Positions 51,791 through 63,956 of a stretch of 64,000 nt of DNA are shown piece after piece. The notes beneath the pieces were generated by a model. That model ran no database searches. It saw nothing but the letters and a program-made list of their open reading frames with translations, and was not told where the DNA came from. Made by a program: the position numbers and the translations under genes. Origin of the DNA: Unio delphinus (taxonomy: Eukaryota; Mollusca; Bivalvia; Unionida; Unionidae); contig JAQISU010000182.1 in assembly GCA_029339505.1 (NCBI GenBank), positions 1,232,501 to 1,296,500 on the forward strand, read 5' to 3'. Positions within the stretch are counted from its first letter, which is position 1; each line of letters begins with the position of its first letter.

Positions 51791-52497
51791 AGCGTAGGTC
51801 ACCATTTTGACACAACTAAATGCAAACAATAACTTAGCTCTTAGATGTATCCATCAACAAATAAGTATATTTGTTGCGTTTGGTTTCCGGTCGTTTGGCT
51901 CCTATGAATATAATAGAACGTGTTCCGGATGTTGTGTCCTTGGTCGTCCATCAGTAAACACCTAAATGCATGTCTCCACCGTTTGCCGGAAGATGGTCGC
52001 AGCACCTGAGTTTTGTCAATATTAAAGGTGATTACCACCGATTCCATTTCGAGTCAAGTTGGTGTGCTTTCCAGGGGAAGTAAACCCGAAAACAATCAGT
52101 GTTAAAGGAATTTCAGTTTCTCCCCTTTACAGTTTGGGGACTTGAACCAAATATATAATAAATTCAATGAACCATTGGAATAAGTGGCCACCTTATTGCA
52201 TTGTGTTTGATACGTTTTAACAAGGGAATATTGTTTATTAGGTTTATACTGTCGATCCATTTGCCTCTCGGTCGACCTTTATTTCATAAACTACTGCTAT
52301 TGTAGGCAATGTGATAATATCACATTAATTAGTTTTTCATTAACGTCTTAGTTGCTATCTATTTAATACAGTTATTTGCTAAGTTATCTGGATACCAATT
52401 CATAGATTCATTTCTTCTTTTCATTTCCATTGTATACTCTAATTTGCATTCACACATTAACATTCTGTACTTCTTGCACATAGTACATAGTACCTCA

Positions 52498-53240
<743 letters not shown>

Positions 53241-53244
53241 TAAA

Positions 53245-53350
53245 ATTTATCCGGGGTACAACATTGCTCTTGACCCTAACTGGGAAAGGAAAAGATTCAA
53301 ACCTACGTCGTGTACCCTGAACTCTAGTCGTTGAACCACTGTGTTTTCAA
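53245..53350 (-). mobile_element. possible tRNA-derived SINE head
   Basis: On the minus strand CAGTGGTTCAACGACTAGAG resembles an A box and GTAGGTTTGAATCTTTTCC a B box at plausible spacing. It is followed by AGGGTCAAGAGCAATGTTGT and ACCCCGGATAAA, wording typical of SINE bodies. No second copy is visible in the window, so the ends cannot be set. Confidence 0.45.
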
Positions 53351-53547
53351 TGTTGTATTGTTGCATGAAATATGCAGAAGCAAGAGTTGTAGTGTTTGTA
53401 TCAGTATGTGTACATTTCAAATTGCAGCGAGGTGCATACTTTATCTAAGATACGTGCATTTCGAATTCACTGGGTAACTTCCATTGGAAATTAAGACAGC
53501 ATTCAATTATAATTTACACCAAAATTACAGTCTCGTTAATGTGAGCA

Positions 53548-53672
53548 GTAATATGGGCTACTCTAGCGACAATGGAAATCCCAATCAAAAAGGTCGTGGG
53601 CTACTCTAGCGACAAGGGGAATTTAACACGGAGACTATTTGGGCCTGTCTAGCGACAAGGGAAATTTAGGCA
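53548..53672. repeat. short ~50-bp degenerate tandem repeat
   Basis: GGGCTACTCTAGCGACAATG, GGGCTACTCTAGCGACAAGG and GGGCCTGTCTAGCGACAAGG occur in a row, each followed by GAAATT-like words. Confidence 0.75.
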
Positions 53673-56600
53673 AAGAAAGCTAATATGCCCTGAAAAGGGC
53701 CTTTGGTTTGTTGTTTTTTGTCGTTAACACAGAAGACATCACACGGATCTACTTCTCTTCCTCAAACTTCTCCTCACTTCTGGTCCATAGAGGAGAACTC
53801 TTTTCAAACAACCTTGACTCTCTACATAAATTCTTCTGATCCAAAACTTTATGTCCGTGATCCTGATAATGGTAGATGATGCTCTGACATACATGGGTAA
53901 GTCAGTACGGAATAGCATTGATGAAACAAGGGTAGATGATTCTACTTTGGTCCACATCCTATGACTAGAACCGGTAGAGCGAATGCAGTGTACTTGTATC
54001 TTTGTATTGATCATATCACGTCCACATTCCACTTCTGGAGCCCATCGAAAGGTTAGAAATCAGCAAAATGCTTGCTCTAGAAAGAAGTCGACCATGTTTT
54101 CCTTCAGATACTAGTAGATTCATTGCGTTTACTCGAAGAAGTGTACTGTATCTGCGCCAATGGGTTGGAAACATTAATGGGATTGATTCAAAGCAGACCA
54201 TTTGAATTGATATCATTATTGTTAGCAGCGAAAGCTAGAGTCAAAATTTCCGCTTATGCCTGTTTATAAATGATCAAATATTTTACTTTGGATTTGACCC
54301 TTCTGTGTTTAAAATGTTGATATATCTTGACATTAGGATTGTGATTACTGGTACAAGTTTGAAAGAAAACTAAACGAGATTTAATGTGCATGCATGCAAA
54401 TGTTTTATCGTCTAAAACAGAAGCGAATGGATGCAAAATATAATGTCACAACATGTCTCAATGTACTGACCTGATCATATACTACAAAGACGAAGCATTC
54501 AATGCATTTTTCAGCTGGATGTCCATTCGTTCATTCTTAACACAGACTTATTAATCGGAATCCAGTTATGAGCATGGAAATGGTACATCATGTGTCACAT
54601 GCTACTCGCGTCCTCTTTGGTGAGTTTTAAATGTGTGCAAGCACCTGGCCATACACCACAATTAATTTTACTATATGTTCTCTACATATATTTCTCAGCA
54701 CTGACCTCTCCACAGTGTGACAATCAATACAAGTCATATGTTAATCTGAAATACCTCCAAAGATGACTTCACGGTTAAATTCTTGTCAAGGGTTGACCGG
54801 CATTTTGTTGAGTGGCTGCACTGTAAACAAAGCAGCATGTACACAGAACACTGATTTCACTTCCGGATCATCACTAAGGCCTAATTACTCCATGTGCACT
54901 GTCGCCAAAATACATACAGACAACCACTCTCAGAACTCCTATTCTCAAGAATAAACAATTAACTTTAAATCCATACCAAAGATGCATCAATATAACTCTT
55001 CTATCACCACCAAAAGGAGAGAGGAAAAAATGTTCTAAAAATAGACTGGAACTTCAGTACCCTGGAAGTATTAATTGTGATGCGATTCCACCTACTTTAT
55101 TTACCTGGGTATGTTTTGGCGACAGTGCACTGAGAGTAGCCAAACATTATTGATTCAAACTTGCTGGGTGAAGTATGTGACACGTGGCACGTTTTATTTT
55201 GCTTGCCGTTCGGCCTCTTAAAAATGCCAATTAAAATATAACAAATACTTAATTGTGATATTTCTTTAGATAGATTAGCATATGAGTATGATTTGGACAC
55301 ACTGGAAAATGCAATACTGACAAAACTAATAAAGCGACTTTATAGGGAATATCAATGTTATCTAAACAACCTTCACCCACCCACTCACTTTGCACGAAGA
55401 GTGCCAGACAGATACTAACGTTTTGCTACGGTTGCGTTTCATTTCAACACAGTTTTTTTTTCGTTATTTATACAGCCTCGATTATGGTAATTTATCATCC
55501 TTATTACTGTTACAAACTACGGAGAGTTTTAAGTTTGCTCTTGCATTGTACTTGTGTTTCTAAATAACTAAATACTGAACAATGATGAGAACTTTGAGAA
55601 AATGTCAATTTTTTGTTGTGGTTTTTCTTTATCCAAGACCAATTTGACGGTGACTGTAAAAGGGAGATAACTATGGAACATACCAGCAAATATATTTTGA
55701 GATGCACACCTATAGCAACTAGCATCACATGAATTCGATAATTTTGTACCTGCGATTATTGAATTAATCGAATTATATTGAAACCAGATTATTAGATTAT
55801 TAGAGCTCACAAATTAAAAGCTAAAATAAATTCACGAAACATATCTTGAGAAAATATTGCGTTGTGTTATTATCAGTGCAACATTACATACAAATCCTTG
55901 ATATGTTATCTAGCCAATTTTATAATATGTTTATCTACATTAACCACTTAATCAATTTATCTATATATGTACGCATGTAAATATCCTTTTCTATGACTAA
56001 TTCGAGCCTGACGTCTTATTCACATGATGTTAAACTATTTCGCTTACATGCATTCAAAATGAAAATTAGTGTACAATGAAAACCGTCAATAAGGTTTCGT
56101 TTTTCTGGATTCTATTCTTTTCATGTTGTCCAGCAATAAATAATAATACAAAAAGGTACATAGGCACACTAACCATCTCTCAATTTAAACGTCATTCAGT
56201 GCTAATTTGTATTTTCCGCACAGCATAATGTCATTCCACGATTTGTTTATATGAACGTCTTTGAGTTATCCTATATTTTCAGATTTCGATTTCGCCAATA
56301 GTATTTTCTGCTGATCGACCTATTTGAATTGATGTCAAACATTTTCGTTATGAATATTGGAATCAAATAAATTGTATACGTTTCCAACGCCCAAAAATTT
56401 AGCAATTGGAATGAAGTTTGTTTGTCATGTATTTTCTTCCTATTAAAACTTGAGTTATCTTCAACACAGTTCTTAAGAAAACCATCAATTTGCTGATTGT
56501 AAACAATAATAAATGTTTAATCGCATTTGTAAACTTTTTTATAACATCTGAGAGTTGAAGTAAGTTATATATTCTCCATTCTTTTTATTTCTTCATTTTC

Positions 56601-57028
56601 TTTCCAAAACATCACTTAATAAACTTCATTATTGGTGCATGTTACTTAATTAATAATATTACGATTCTTCGTATTAAGGAAGCCAGACAAATACACGTCA
56701 TAGAGGTGGTTGTTTTGTGTGGGTCAAACAACGAGTATCTGACCATAATTATCAATCTAGAAACACAGCATCTCTTCAAGAACTATGTCATAATTGCTGT
56801 TTATAAAGAGTGAGGGGTTATAGTAAGAATGATAAAATGTAGAAAATGCTTTTCATAAATAAGGAGTTGACAATATGTGCATCAATTGACTACTAGAATT
56901 TTAGGTTTGGTTTTAATAGTGGTACAAGATGAGCATCACTTTGTTTTTGGATACGAAATGTTTATTGCCTTAAGAAAGAACTATGTATGACCTTAGATTT
57001 GGGAAGCCCTTATTATGTTTCAGTTTAT
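53673..57028. other. spacer with one inverted repeat
   Basis: Open frames on the minus strand at 53739-54032 and 54016-54216 match nothing I know. An inverted repeat lies at 54884-55139 (listed separately). Otherwise nothing is recognised over about 3.3 kb. Confidence 0.5.
54884..55139. repeat. ~30-bp inverted repeat, possible MITE
   Basis: GTGCACTGTCGCCAAAATAC (54894 on) pairs with the complement of GTATGTTTTGGCGACAGTGC (55109-55130). The match extends weakly outward (TTACTC against CTACTC). The arms are about 190 bp apart. Target duplications were not found by eye. Confidence 0.5.
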
Positions 57029-57113
57029 GTATGTATGTATGTATGTATGTATGCATGTATGTATGTATGTATGTATGTATGTATGTATGTATGTATGTAT
57101 GTATGTATGTATG

Positions 57114-57144
<31 letters not shown>

Positions 57145-57306
57145 GTATGTATGTATGTATGTATGTATGTATGTATGTATGTATGTATGTATGTATGTAT
57201 GTATGTATGTATGTATGTATGTATGTATGTGTGTATGTGTGTGTGTGATGTATGTATGTATGTATGTATGTATGTATGTATGTATGTATGTATGTATGTA
57301 TGTATG

Positions 57307-57337
<31 letters not shown>

Positions 57338-57416
57338 GTCTGTATGTATGCATGTATGTATGTATGTATGTATGTATGTATGTATGTATGTATGTATGTA
57401 TGTATGTATGTATGTA

Positions 57417-57472
<56 letters not shown>

Positions 57473-57500
57473 GGTGTGTGGGTGTGTGTACGTACGTATG
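57026..57500. repeat. (GTAT)n with (GT)n end
   Basis: More than 100 GTAT units with a few TGCA, AAGT and GTGT interruptions, then a GT run and GCGCGCG, ending GTACGTACGTATGCATG. All the Met-Tyr-Val-Cys and His-Thr-Tyr-Ile frames here are artefacts. Confidence 0.97.
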
Positions 57501-57507
57501 CATGTAT

Positions 57508-58015
57508 GATTTGTTTCAAGAAACATTTGTAAACTCTTTAATATTATTCACAGTAATTGAGAAGAATGAAACAAATCAACGATAACAGATTCTTTCTGCG
57601 AATGTAATATTTTTGCTTAATTTCTTTTGTGTCGTTGTCATTTCATGCCCTCCAAATCATATTCAATGGTCATACAATTCATCCATAGTCCTACATTTCA
57701 TGAAAATGTAAAATTAAACTTTATGTTAATTTTTAACTTAATAAAATACGGACGTACTGAATAATATCGAAATAGACTATATAGATACATGCTAATTTAA
57801 GTTCTCTACATATTCAAAGTGTTTATTTCTAAGGCATTCAGTTACTGTTCCCTATTCTCTGTATTTGTATTTGACTGCAGTGAAAATACGATCACGGCAA
57901 CAATACATAAATAAAATTAAAGCTGTAAAGGAAAATATTGATATTCTGCGATGTATGTATGTATGTATGTATGTATGTATGTATGTATGTATGTATGTAT
58001 GTATGTATGTATGTA

Positions 58016-58072
<57 letters not shown>

Positions 58073-58762
58073 TGTATGTATGTATGTATGTATGTATGTA
58101 TGTATGTATGTATGTATGTGTGTGTGTGTGTGTGCGCGCGTGGGTGTGTGGGTGTGTGGGTGTGTGTACGTACGTATGCATGTATGATTTGTTTCAAGAA
58201 ACATTTGTAAACTCTTTAATATTATTCACAGTAATTGAGAAGAATGAAACAAATCAACGATAACAGATTCTTTCTGCGAATGTAATATTTTTGCTTAATT
58301 TCTTTTGTGTCGTTGTCATTTCATGCCCTCCAAATCATATTCAATGGTTATACAATTCATCCATAGTCCTACATTTCATGAAAATGTAAAATTAAACTTT
58401 ATGTTAATTTTTAACTTAATAAAATACGGACGTACTGAATAATATCGAAATAGACTATATAGATACATGCTAATTTAAGTTCTCTAAATATTCAAAGTGT
58501 TTATTTCTAAGGCATTCAGTTACTGTTCCCTATTCTCTGTATTTGTATTTGACTGCAGTGAAAATACGATCACGGCAACAATACATAAATAAAATTAAAG
58601 CTGTAAAGGAAAATATTGATATTCTGCGATGTATGTATGTATGTATGTATGTATGTATGTATGTATGTATGTATGTGTGTGTGATGTATGTATGTATGTA
58701 TGTATGTATGTATGTATGTATGTATGTATGTATGTATGTCTGTATGTATGTATGTATGTATG

Positions 58763-58796
<34 letters not shown>

Positions 58797-59338
58797 TGTA
58801 TGTATGTATGTATGTATGTATGTATGTATGTATATATGTGTGTGTGTGTGTGTGCGTGGGTGTGTGGGTGTGTGTACGTACGTATGCATGTATGATTTGC
58901 TTCAAGAAACATTTGTAAACTCTTTAATATTATTCACAGTAATTGAGAAGAATGCAACAAATCAACGACAACAGATTCTTTCTGCGAATGTAATATTTTT
59001 GCTTAATTTCTTTTGTGTCGTTGTCATTTCATGCCCTCCAAATCATATTCAATGGTCATACAATTCATCCATAGTCCTACATTTCATGAAAATGTAAAAT
59101 TAAACTTTATGTTAATTTTTAACTTAATAAAATACGGACGTACTGAATAATATCGAAATAGACTATATAGATACATGCTAATTTAAGTTCTCTAAATATT
59201 CAAAGCGTTTATTTCTAAGGCATTCAGTTACTGTTCCCTATTCTCTGTATTTGTATTTGACTGCAGTGAAAATACGATCACGGCTACAATACATAAATAA
59301 AATTAAAGCTGTAAAGGAAAATATTGATACTCTGCGAT
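57508..59338. repeat. large tandem repeat: three copies of a ~444-bp segment joined by GTAT tracts
   Basis: The segment starting GATTTGTTTCAAGAAACATT occurs at 57508, 58186 and (with one change) 58894. Each copy runs about 444 bp to ATTCTGCGATGTATG (or CTCTGCGATG in the third) and is nearly identical, with a handful of substitutions. Copies 1 and 2 are followed by a GTAT tract, a GT run and GCGTGGGTGTGTGGG before the next copy. Copy 3 is followed by the tract at 59339. Periods are 678 and 708 bp, differing only in the microsatellite. No coding sequence is recognised in the unit. Confidence 0.95.
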
Positions 59339-59632
59339 GTATGTATGTATGTATGTATGTATGTATGTATGTATGTATGTATGTATGTATGTATGTATGT
59401 ATGTATGTACGTACCTACGTACGTACGTACGTACGTACGCACGCACGCAACCATGCATATGCATGTATGTATGTTGCATGGATTAACGGCATTTCTCAGC
59501 TCACGATAGGCTATAGATGGCGGCCAATATTAATGGTGGAGAAAGAACCCGTGAAAACCCCCGGGAAAAATCACCGACCCACATACATACATACATACAT
59601 ACATACATACATACATACATACATACATACAT
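59339..59632. repeat. inverted microsatellites (ATGT)n and (ACAT)n around a SINE fragment
   Basis: On the left an ATGT tract grades into ACGT repeats and ATGCATATGCATGTATG. On the right 59581-59631 is a pure ACAT tract, the reverse complement of the left one. Between them lies the SINE fragment at 59480-59580. The arms could form a long hairpin. Confidence 0.9.
59480..59580 (-). mobile_element. SINE fragment, copy 3 (core and 3' part)
   Basis: The minus strand carries GGGTCGGTGATTTTTCCCGG, CTTTCTCCACCATTAATATT, GGCCGCCATCTATAGCC and ATGCCGTTAATCC. These match the body of the SINEs at 18.7 and 60.6 kb. The tRNA-like head is absent. Confidence 0.8.
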
Positions 59633-59684
59633 TGAGCTATACAATTAATAACGGGACCAAAGAATATTAGTGATTCGTATAACA

Positions 59685-59780
59685 CAATGCCAATGAGTAA
59701 CGATGATGCAGTTTAATATAAGGCCATTGAGTAACTTTAATGCACAGTGCCAAGGAGTAACGCTCATAGTAGAAGCTTTC
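59685..59780. repeat. GAGTAACGATGATGCAG-type repeat, first block
   Basis: GAGTAACGATGATGCAGTTT, GAGTAACTTTAATGCACAGT and GAGTAACGCTCATAG are related tandem units of about 33 bp. The same units in the same order occur again at 60903-61035. Confidence 0.85.
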
Positions 59781-60610
59781 AAACATACATAAACAGCAAA
59801 GATAAGCAACGTGGTGAATTATAGAATGTACAGATGTTATGCTTTGAAACCTATTTTTTAAAAAATAAGAAGCAAATTAAGATTATAAAAGCACGATAAA
59901 ACTGTTTCGTTTAAACTCATTTTATGTACATGCCGGTGGTAAATCCTGGTGCAGTTTCACGTTTAAGAGGTTTCAACGTAGGTCACCAAAGCTTTATGCA
60001 ACGCAGTATTTTTAGCCATAAATATTGAGTTTGTATCCGATAATCCGATAATCCGATAATCTATTGATGATGGTGCCATAGGGTGCTGAAATTGCCGATC
60101 CAACTTTTCCTCCAGAAAGTATTTATATTATCGTAGGCTCTGATTTCATCAATTTTACACTGGTAAAGGGGAGGGTTTATTAAGAGCTTTTTTTAAATGC
60201 TCAAAGATTAAACATTATTTCGGGAGGTTCTAATAGATATATTGGTGATTTGGAAATGTGCAACAACTTTACAATGTACATAACTATGATAACATCTTTT
60301 TTCTGAGTGAGGACGAATCTGTTTCTAATGGTGGAATGAAGGATGTATTCTGAAAGTCCAAAGCTTAGTATTTCGGGCTGTATACTCTATGATATGCAAG
60401 CTTAGATGGATTGGAACATAATTTGCAAGGATACTGAAAAATTAGTTTCGGTCGTCTGAGATATAGAGATAGTTTAAATGGCCTCAACGTTGAGGTTTTG
60501 TTTAGAAACGGAAGTTTCAAACGCATCAAGAGATGATCAAAGTTGTGTCGCTCATCCAGTTTAACACATTGCTAAAGAGCATCTTGTATAGGTTTTAACG
60601 CAGGGAAAGG
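59781..60610. other. spacer, nothing recognised
   Basis: No gene or repeat seen other than three ATCCGATA words near 60036-60060. Confidence 0.5.
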
Positions 60611-60874
60611 CGGGGGCCCCGTGTGGCCGTGTGGTCTTAAGCGCTCTCTGTTACGGATCACTGCCATCGCACATCTGTTTGCGTGGGTTCGAATATCAGA
60701 TTCGGCCCAAGTGGTATCAGAGAAAGCTTGCCAGTAGCTTCTCATGGGTCGGTTGTTCTTTCTGGGGTTTTTCCCGGATTCTTCCTCCACCAGTAATACT
60801 GGCCACCATGTATAGCCTATCGTGTGCTGAAAAAAATGGCGTTAAACCGTAAAACAAGAACAACGTAGGGCAAG
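60611..60874 (+). mobile_element. tRNA-derived SINE, copy 2, plus strand
   Basis: The head has an A-box-like TGGCCGTGTGGTCTTAAGC and a B-box-like GTGGGTTCGAATATCA. The body has CTTTCTGGGGTTTTTCCCGG, CTTCCTCCACCAGTAATACT and TATAGCCTATCGTGTGCTG. It ends GCGTTAAACCGTAAAACAAG. It is collinear with copy 1 (minus strand, 18728-18996). Both copies share the 3' end GCGTTAAACC, the part that a partner LINE would normally recognise. Confidence 0.88.
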
Positions 60875-60902
60875 GGGTATAGCTGATTCCGTTTATGATA
60901 GG

Positions 60903-61035
60903 ACCAAGGTGCATTGATGATGCGATTTAATACAACAGAGTAACGATGATGCAGTTTAATATAGGACCAATGAGTAACCTTCATGCACAGTGCCAAGGAG
61001 TAACGCTCGTACGATTAAACATAGGATCAATTAAG
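60903..61035. repeat. GAGTAACGATGATGCAG-type repeat, second block
   Basis: About four units of ~33 bp, with GATGATGCAGTTTAATATAG, GACCAATGAGTAACC and GTGCCAAGGAGTAACGCTCG, matching the block at 59685-59780. Confidence 0.85.
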
Positions 61036-61157
61036 GAGTAGTGTACCGTTTAAGCGTTTTTATGTATTTACAGGAGAAATTTTCTCCCCGTGAGTTAACA
61101 GTGGAAACAAGAGGAGTAAATAAAGGCAAAGAAAACAAACTACATGTGTTCCTTTAT

Positions 61158-61161
<4 letters not shown>

Positions 61162-61198
<37 letters not shown>

Positions 61199-61199
61199 C
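61162..61199. repeat. (AAT)n microsatellite
   Basis: About twelve ATA/AAT triplets. A shorter one lies at 63351-63370. Confidence 0.97.
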
Positions 61200-62718
61200 C
61201 AAGCCAAAGCCTACAATGGATACAATATTTGGCATATGGTACAGCTAAATTAAGGTAGCCATGCCTATCACTGACAACATCCAAGAACGATAATGAAGTG
61301 TACATGCTAGGTGTTTGTTTAATAAAGTGACTTCGATAAAACGTTTTAACATTTGATCGTTCATTTACATATTGTTCAACACTTATATTGGAAAAGTAGG
61401 ATCTCACTCATGTATATAAATTGGTGCAATACTAATAAAGACTGCAAAAATAATCAAACTAAATCATTAGTACGCACACATGGTATGGGTATTCTTCTAA
61501 GCTTAAGAGTGCCAGGAAATGTAATAACAAAGGTATATTCATTTTCACCGTCCATGTTGCGTAATTGGCAGATTATATCGTTATAAGAAATAATTCGTTG
61601 GTACATTGCTATATTTGGTCTTAGCGATAAACTCCGTGCTTTTATCATTTTTAACAAATTTTCTCAACGCATGCCACTAAAAGTATCTAAATATATTGGA
61701 CATTTAATATCACCTCGTATGCACTTATGAAAACTTATCAACATTTAACTCGTGCACGAAATTATCTCCACATCCTTGTCTACATGTTTTAGTTAATTCT
61801 TGCTCATTGCCAAGTCATTTTCCTTGCCTATTTATCAATAAATTCACCTTTGTCAGTATTATAGAAGTACGGTACAGTTTTGTAGAAGTGCGAAACAATA
61901 TTTTTTAAGGTGTGTCCATACTGTGTATGTGCTCCTAAATTTAAAAATATGAAAATATTTACACTGTGCAAATAATTATAATTACTTATTTTCTTTTTCT
62001 GTTTCATTAGATGCATGCCAAAACATATGTGCAAAGCAGGCATGTGTGTGTACTTCTAAATCAACTCAAGCAGGCTTTTTGTCTTTTGTTTACTTTTTTT
62101 AATTGTTTCATACGTATAGGCTATTCATGTGCAGCAAATAAACTATGTATGATAATCCAAAAAATGATGTTATATAGCATCCACCCGTCAACAGATCTGA
62201 AGACGTGGATTCCAGTCATTATCATAATCATCATCGCTATCTTGTTCCTTCCGTTCGTCTTTTCTGAAAACCGACGCTATAAATTCTACCATGTTAACCT
62301 TTTATTTTCATTTATTTAATCCGTGCATAATCGAATTTACCATAACTATCGACATATCACACAAACAGTGGTAAACATTTAATAAAGACATTACAACGGA
62401 TTTCACCAGTATGGGGTAAAATGTGAATCTCGATATAACGTAAATGAGATCCTCAATGAACGTCTTGTTAAGAAACAAATTAACGTTTATAGTTGCTTGA
62501 ATATAGTCCAAACATGAAAATATGGTGTCAAGTTGGACAGCTTAATTTATATTCGTGGCGGAGAATTACCTTCATTGTCATCTAAACTTCGGCTGATTTC
62601 AAACATTTTGATGTGAAAATCGGTTAATTGCAAACCTTGTCTGTCGGACACAATTTTTAGCAAAGAAAAACAAGAAAGCACACCGAAAACAATTATTAGT
62701 TTCCTGACGAAGTGATCC
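61200..62718. other. spacer, nothing firm
   Basis: No coding frame recognised. AATAAA-like signals on the minus strand occur near 62305-62317 (plus TTTATTT) and could serve the candidate exon at 62719, but that is speculative. Confidence 0.45.
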
Positions 62719-62984
62719 TTATTTCATCGTCATGTAAACAAGATGTATCACCAGGAATATAATCCAGTTTTCAAATCCAATAATGATACGGAGCACACCA
62801 TTACCGGAATCTGTACTTGCTTCAGGTTTGGCAGAAGAACTAAAGAGGTTTACAGCTGCAGTTGCTTTAGGAATAGTGGGGTTAGCAGTTGAAGCTGCTG
62901 TCGTGGAAGATTTGAATGGTACAGCACTTGTAGGGTTGGCTTCATTTGTAACGGGCTCTATAGTTGACGCTTGCGCTTGAAGAG
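62719..62984 (-). CDS. candidate 3'-terminal exon, Ser/Thr/Ala-rich stalk plus membrane segment
   Basis: The minus strand has a good splice-acceptor-like sequence (TTTTCCATTTGCATTTAG, ending at 62985), followed by an open frame to a TAA at 62719-62721. It encodes about 88 residues: a Ser/Thr/Ala/Pro-rich part (EPVTNEANPTSAVPFKSS, then TTAASTANPTIPKATA) and a hydrophobic C-terminal segment (IIIGFENWIIFLVIHLVYM). The layout fits the end of a mucin-like or other single-pass membrane protein. I recognise no family and cannot see upstream exons. It could be a chance frame. Confidence 0.3.
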
Positions 62985-63729
62985 CTAAATGCAAATGGAA
63001 AACAATTAATTGCTCCCAAAGGCTACTTTTCTTGCATTCCACTCCCTTATTGATAATTATTCATTCTTTACGTTCCAGATGAGTCAAAGAAATACAAGTT
63101 ATATACAGTCTTGTACCGTGTGTTTCAAGCAGCTAATTGGAGATACACTAATGATGCAATTTACACATTGCAAATTGAACAATATCTATGGCAACCAATA
63201 GACCCTATCCTCTACTTGAAGATATGCAAAAATCATATTTAAAAAGCACGAAAAATAAAAATGATTTTTTTTCCCTCAGAGCTACTTAAATTATTAATTT
63301 GTTCATTTTCGTAATATATGAAATGCTTATGGTGTATTTATGTCTGCTTTATAATAATAATAATAATAATATGTTTGTTGCTCTTTTGGGGTTTTTTATT
63401 CGGTAATGCAAGCCAAAGTTACAATTTGAAGTGAAGCCAAAGTACAAATTAAAGTTTACGTCACCAAAAATTCCATTACTTGACAGATATTAATGTTTTG
63501 TACGGCTTATGGAAACCGTTTTAAAACATTTATTTACTGTGATTTATGACATTAACCTCATGTAATCTACAAATGCCTTTTATCAACATCTTATTGCCAT
63601 AGTTCTTTGTCAGTGTTGCAACATGGCTTGTTTAAAATCTTAAAAATATAATTTTTTTCGCCAGCAATTTTATTCTTCAGACCTTACTAAATCCACATAA
63701 GAACAATCAATATGTTTCATTTCATTTAA
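62985..63729. other. spacer, nothing recognised
   Basis: Contains a short (AAT)n at 63351-63370. No gene seen. Confidence 0.5.
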
Positions 63730-63956
63730 TCAGCAAAATTTTGGTTGTGAATACCAAATCCTTTTAGCAGCAATAGAGAATTTACGTTTCACCACCAACT
63801 CCTTGGCTTTAACAACTTCAGCTATTCTAAGCGATAGCAACACGTTATAATTTTTGGCAGAATGCTCTCGATACCTTCTAACTATTTCAGTTTCATGTTG
63901 TAACTGATCTTTGAAAACCTTTGCTGTGTCGACTTTGCAACAAGAATGACACAAAT
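63730..63956 (-). CDS. candidate 3'-terminal exon, basic helical protein
   Basis: The minus strand is open from an AG at 63957-63958 to a TGA at 63730-63732, about 74 codons. It reads LCHSCCKVDTAKVFKDQLQH, ETEIVRRYREHSAKNYNVLL, then SLRIAEVVKAKELVVKRKFS and ends IWYSQPKFC. Composition (Lys/Arg/Glu with regularly spaced hydrophobics) looks like real protein and helix. An AATAAA on the minus strand (63674-63669) lies about 60 bases past the stop, as expected for a terminal exon. The acceptor is weak (few pyrimidines). No family recognised. Confidence 0.33.

Noticed and set aside
53739..54216. Overlapping minus-strand frames of 97 and 66 codons
   Set aside because: No family recognised, no splice or poly(A) context seen, and composition is not convincing.
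57020..59100. Long Met-Tyr-Val-Cys and Tyr-Ile-His-Thr frames on both strands
   Set aside because: They are translations of GTAT, GT and ACAT microsatellites.
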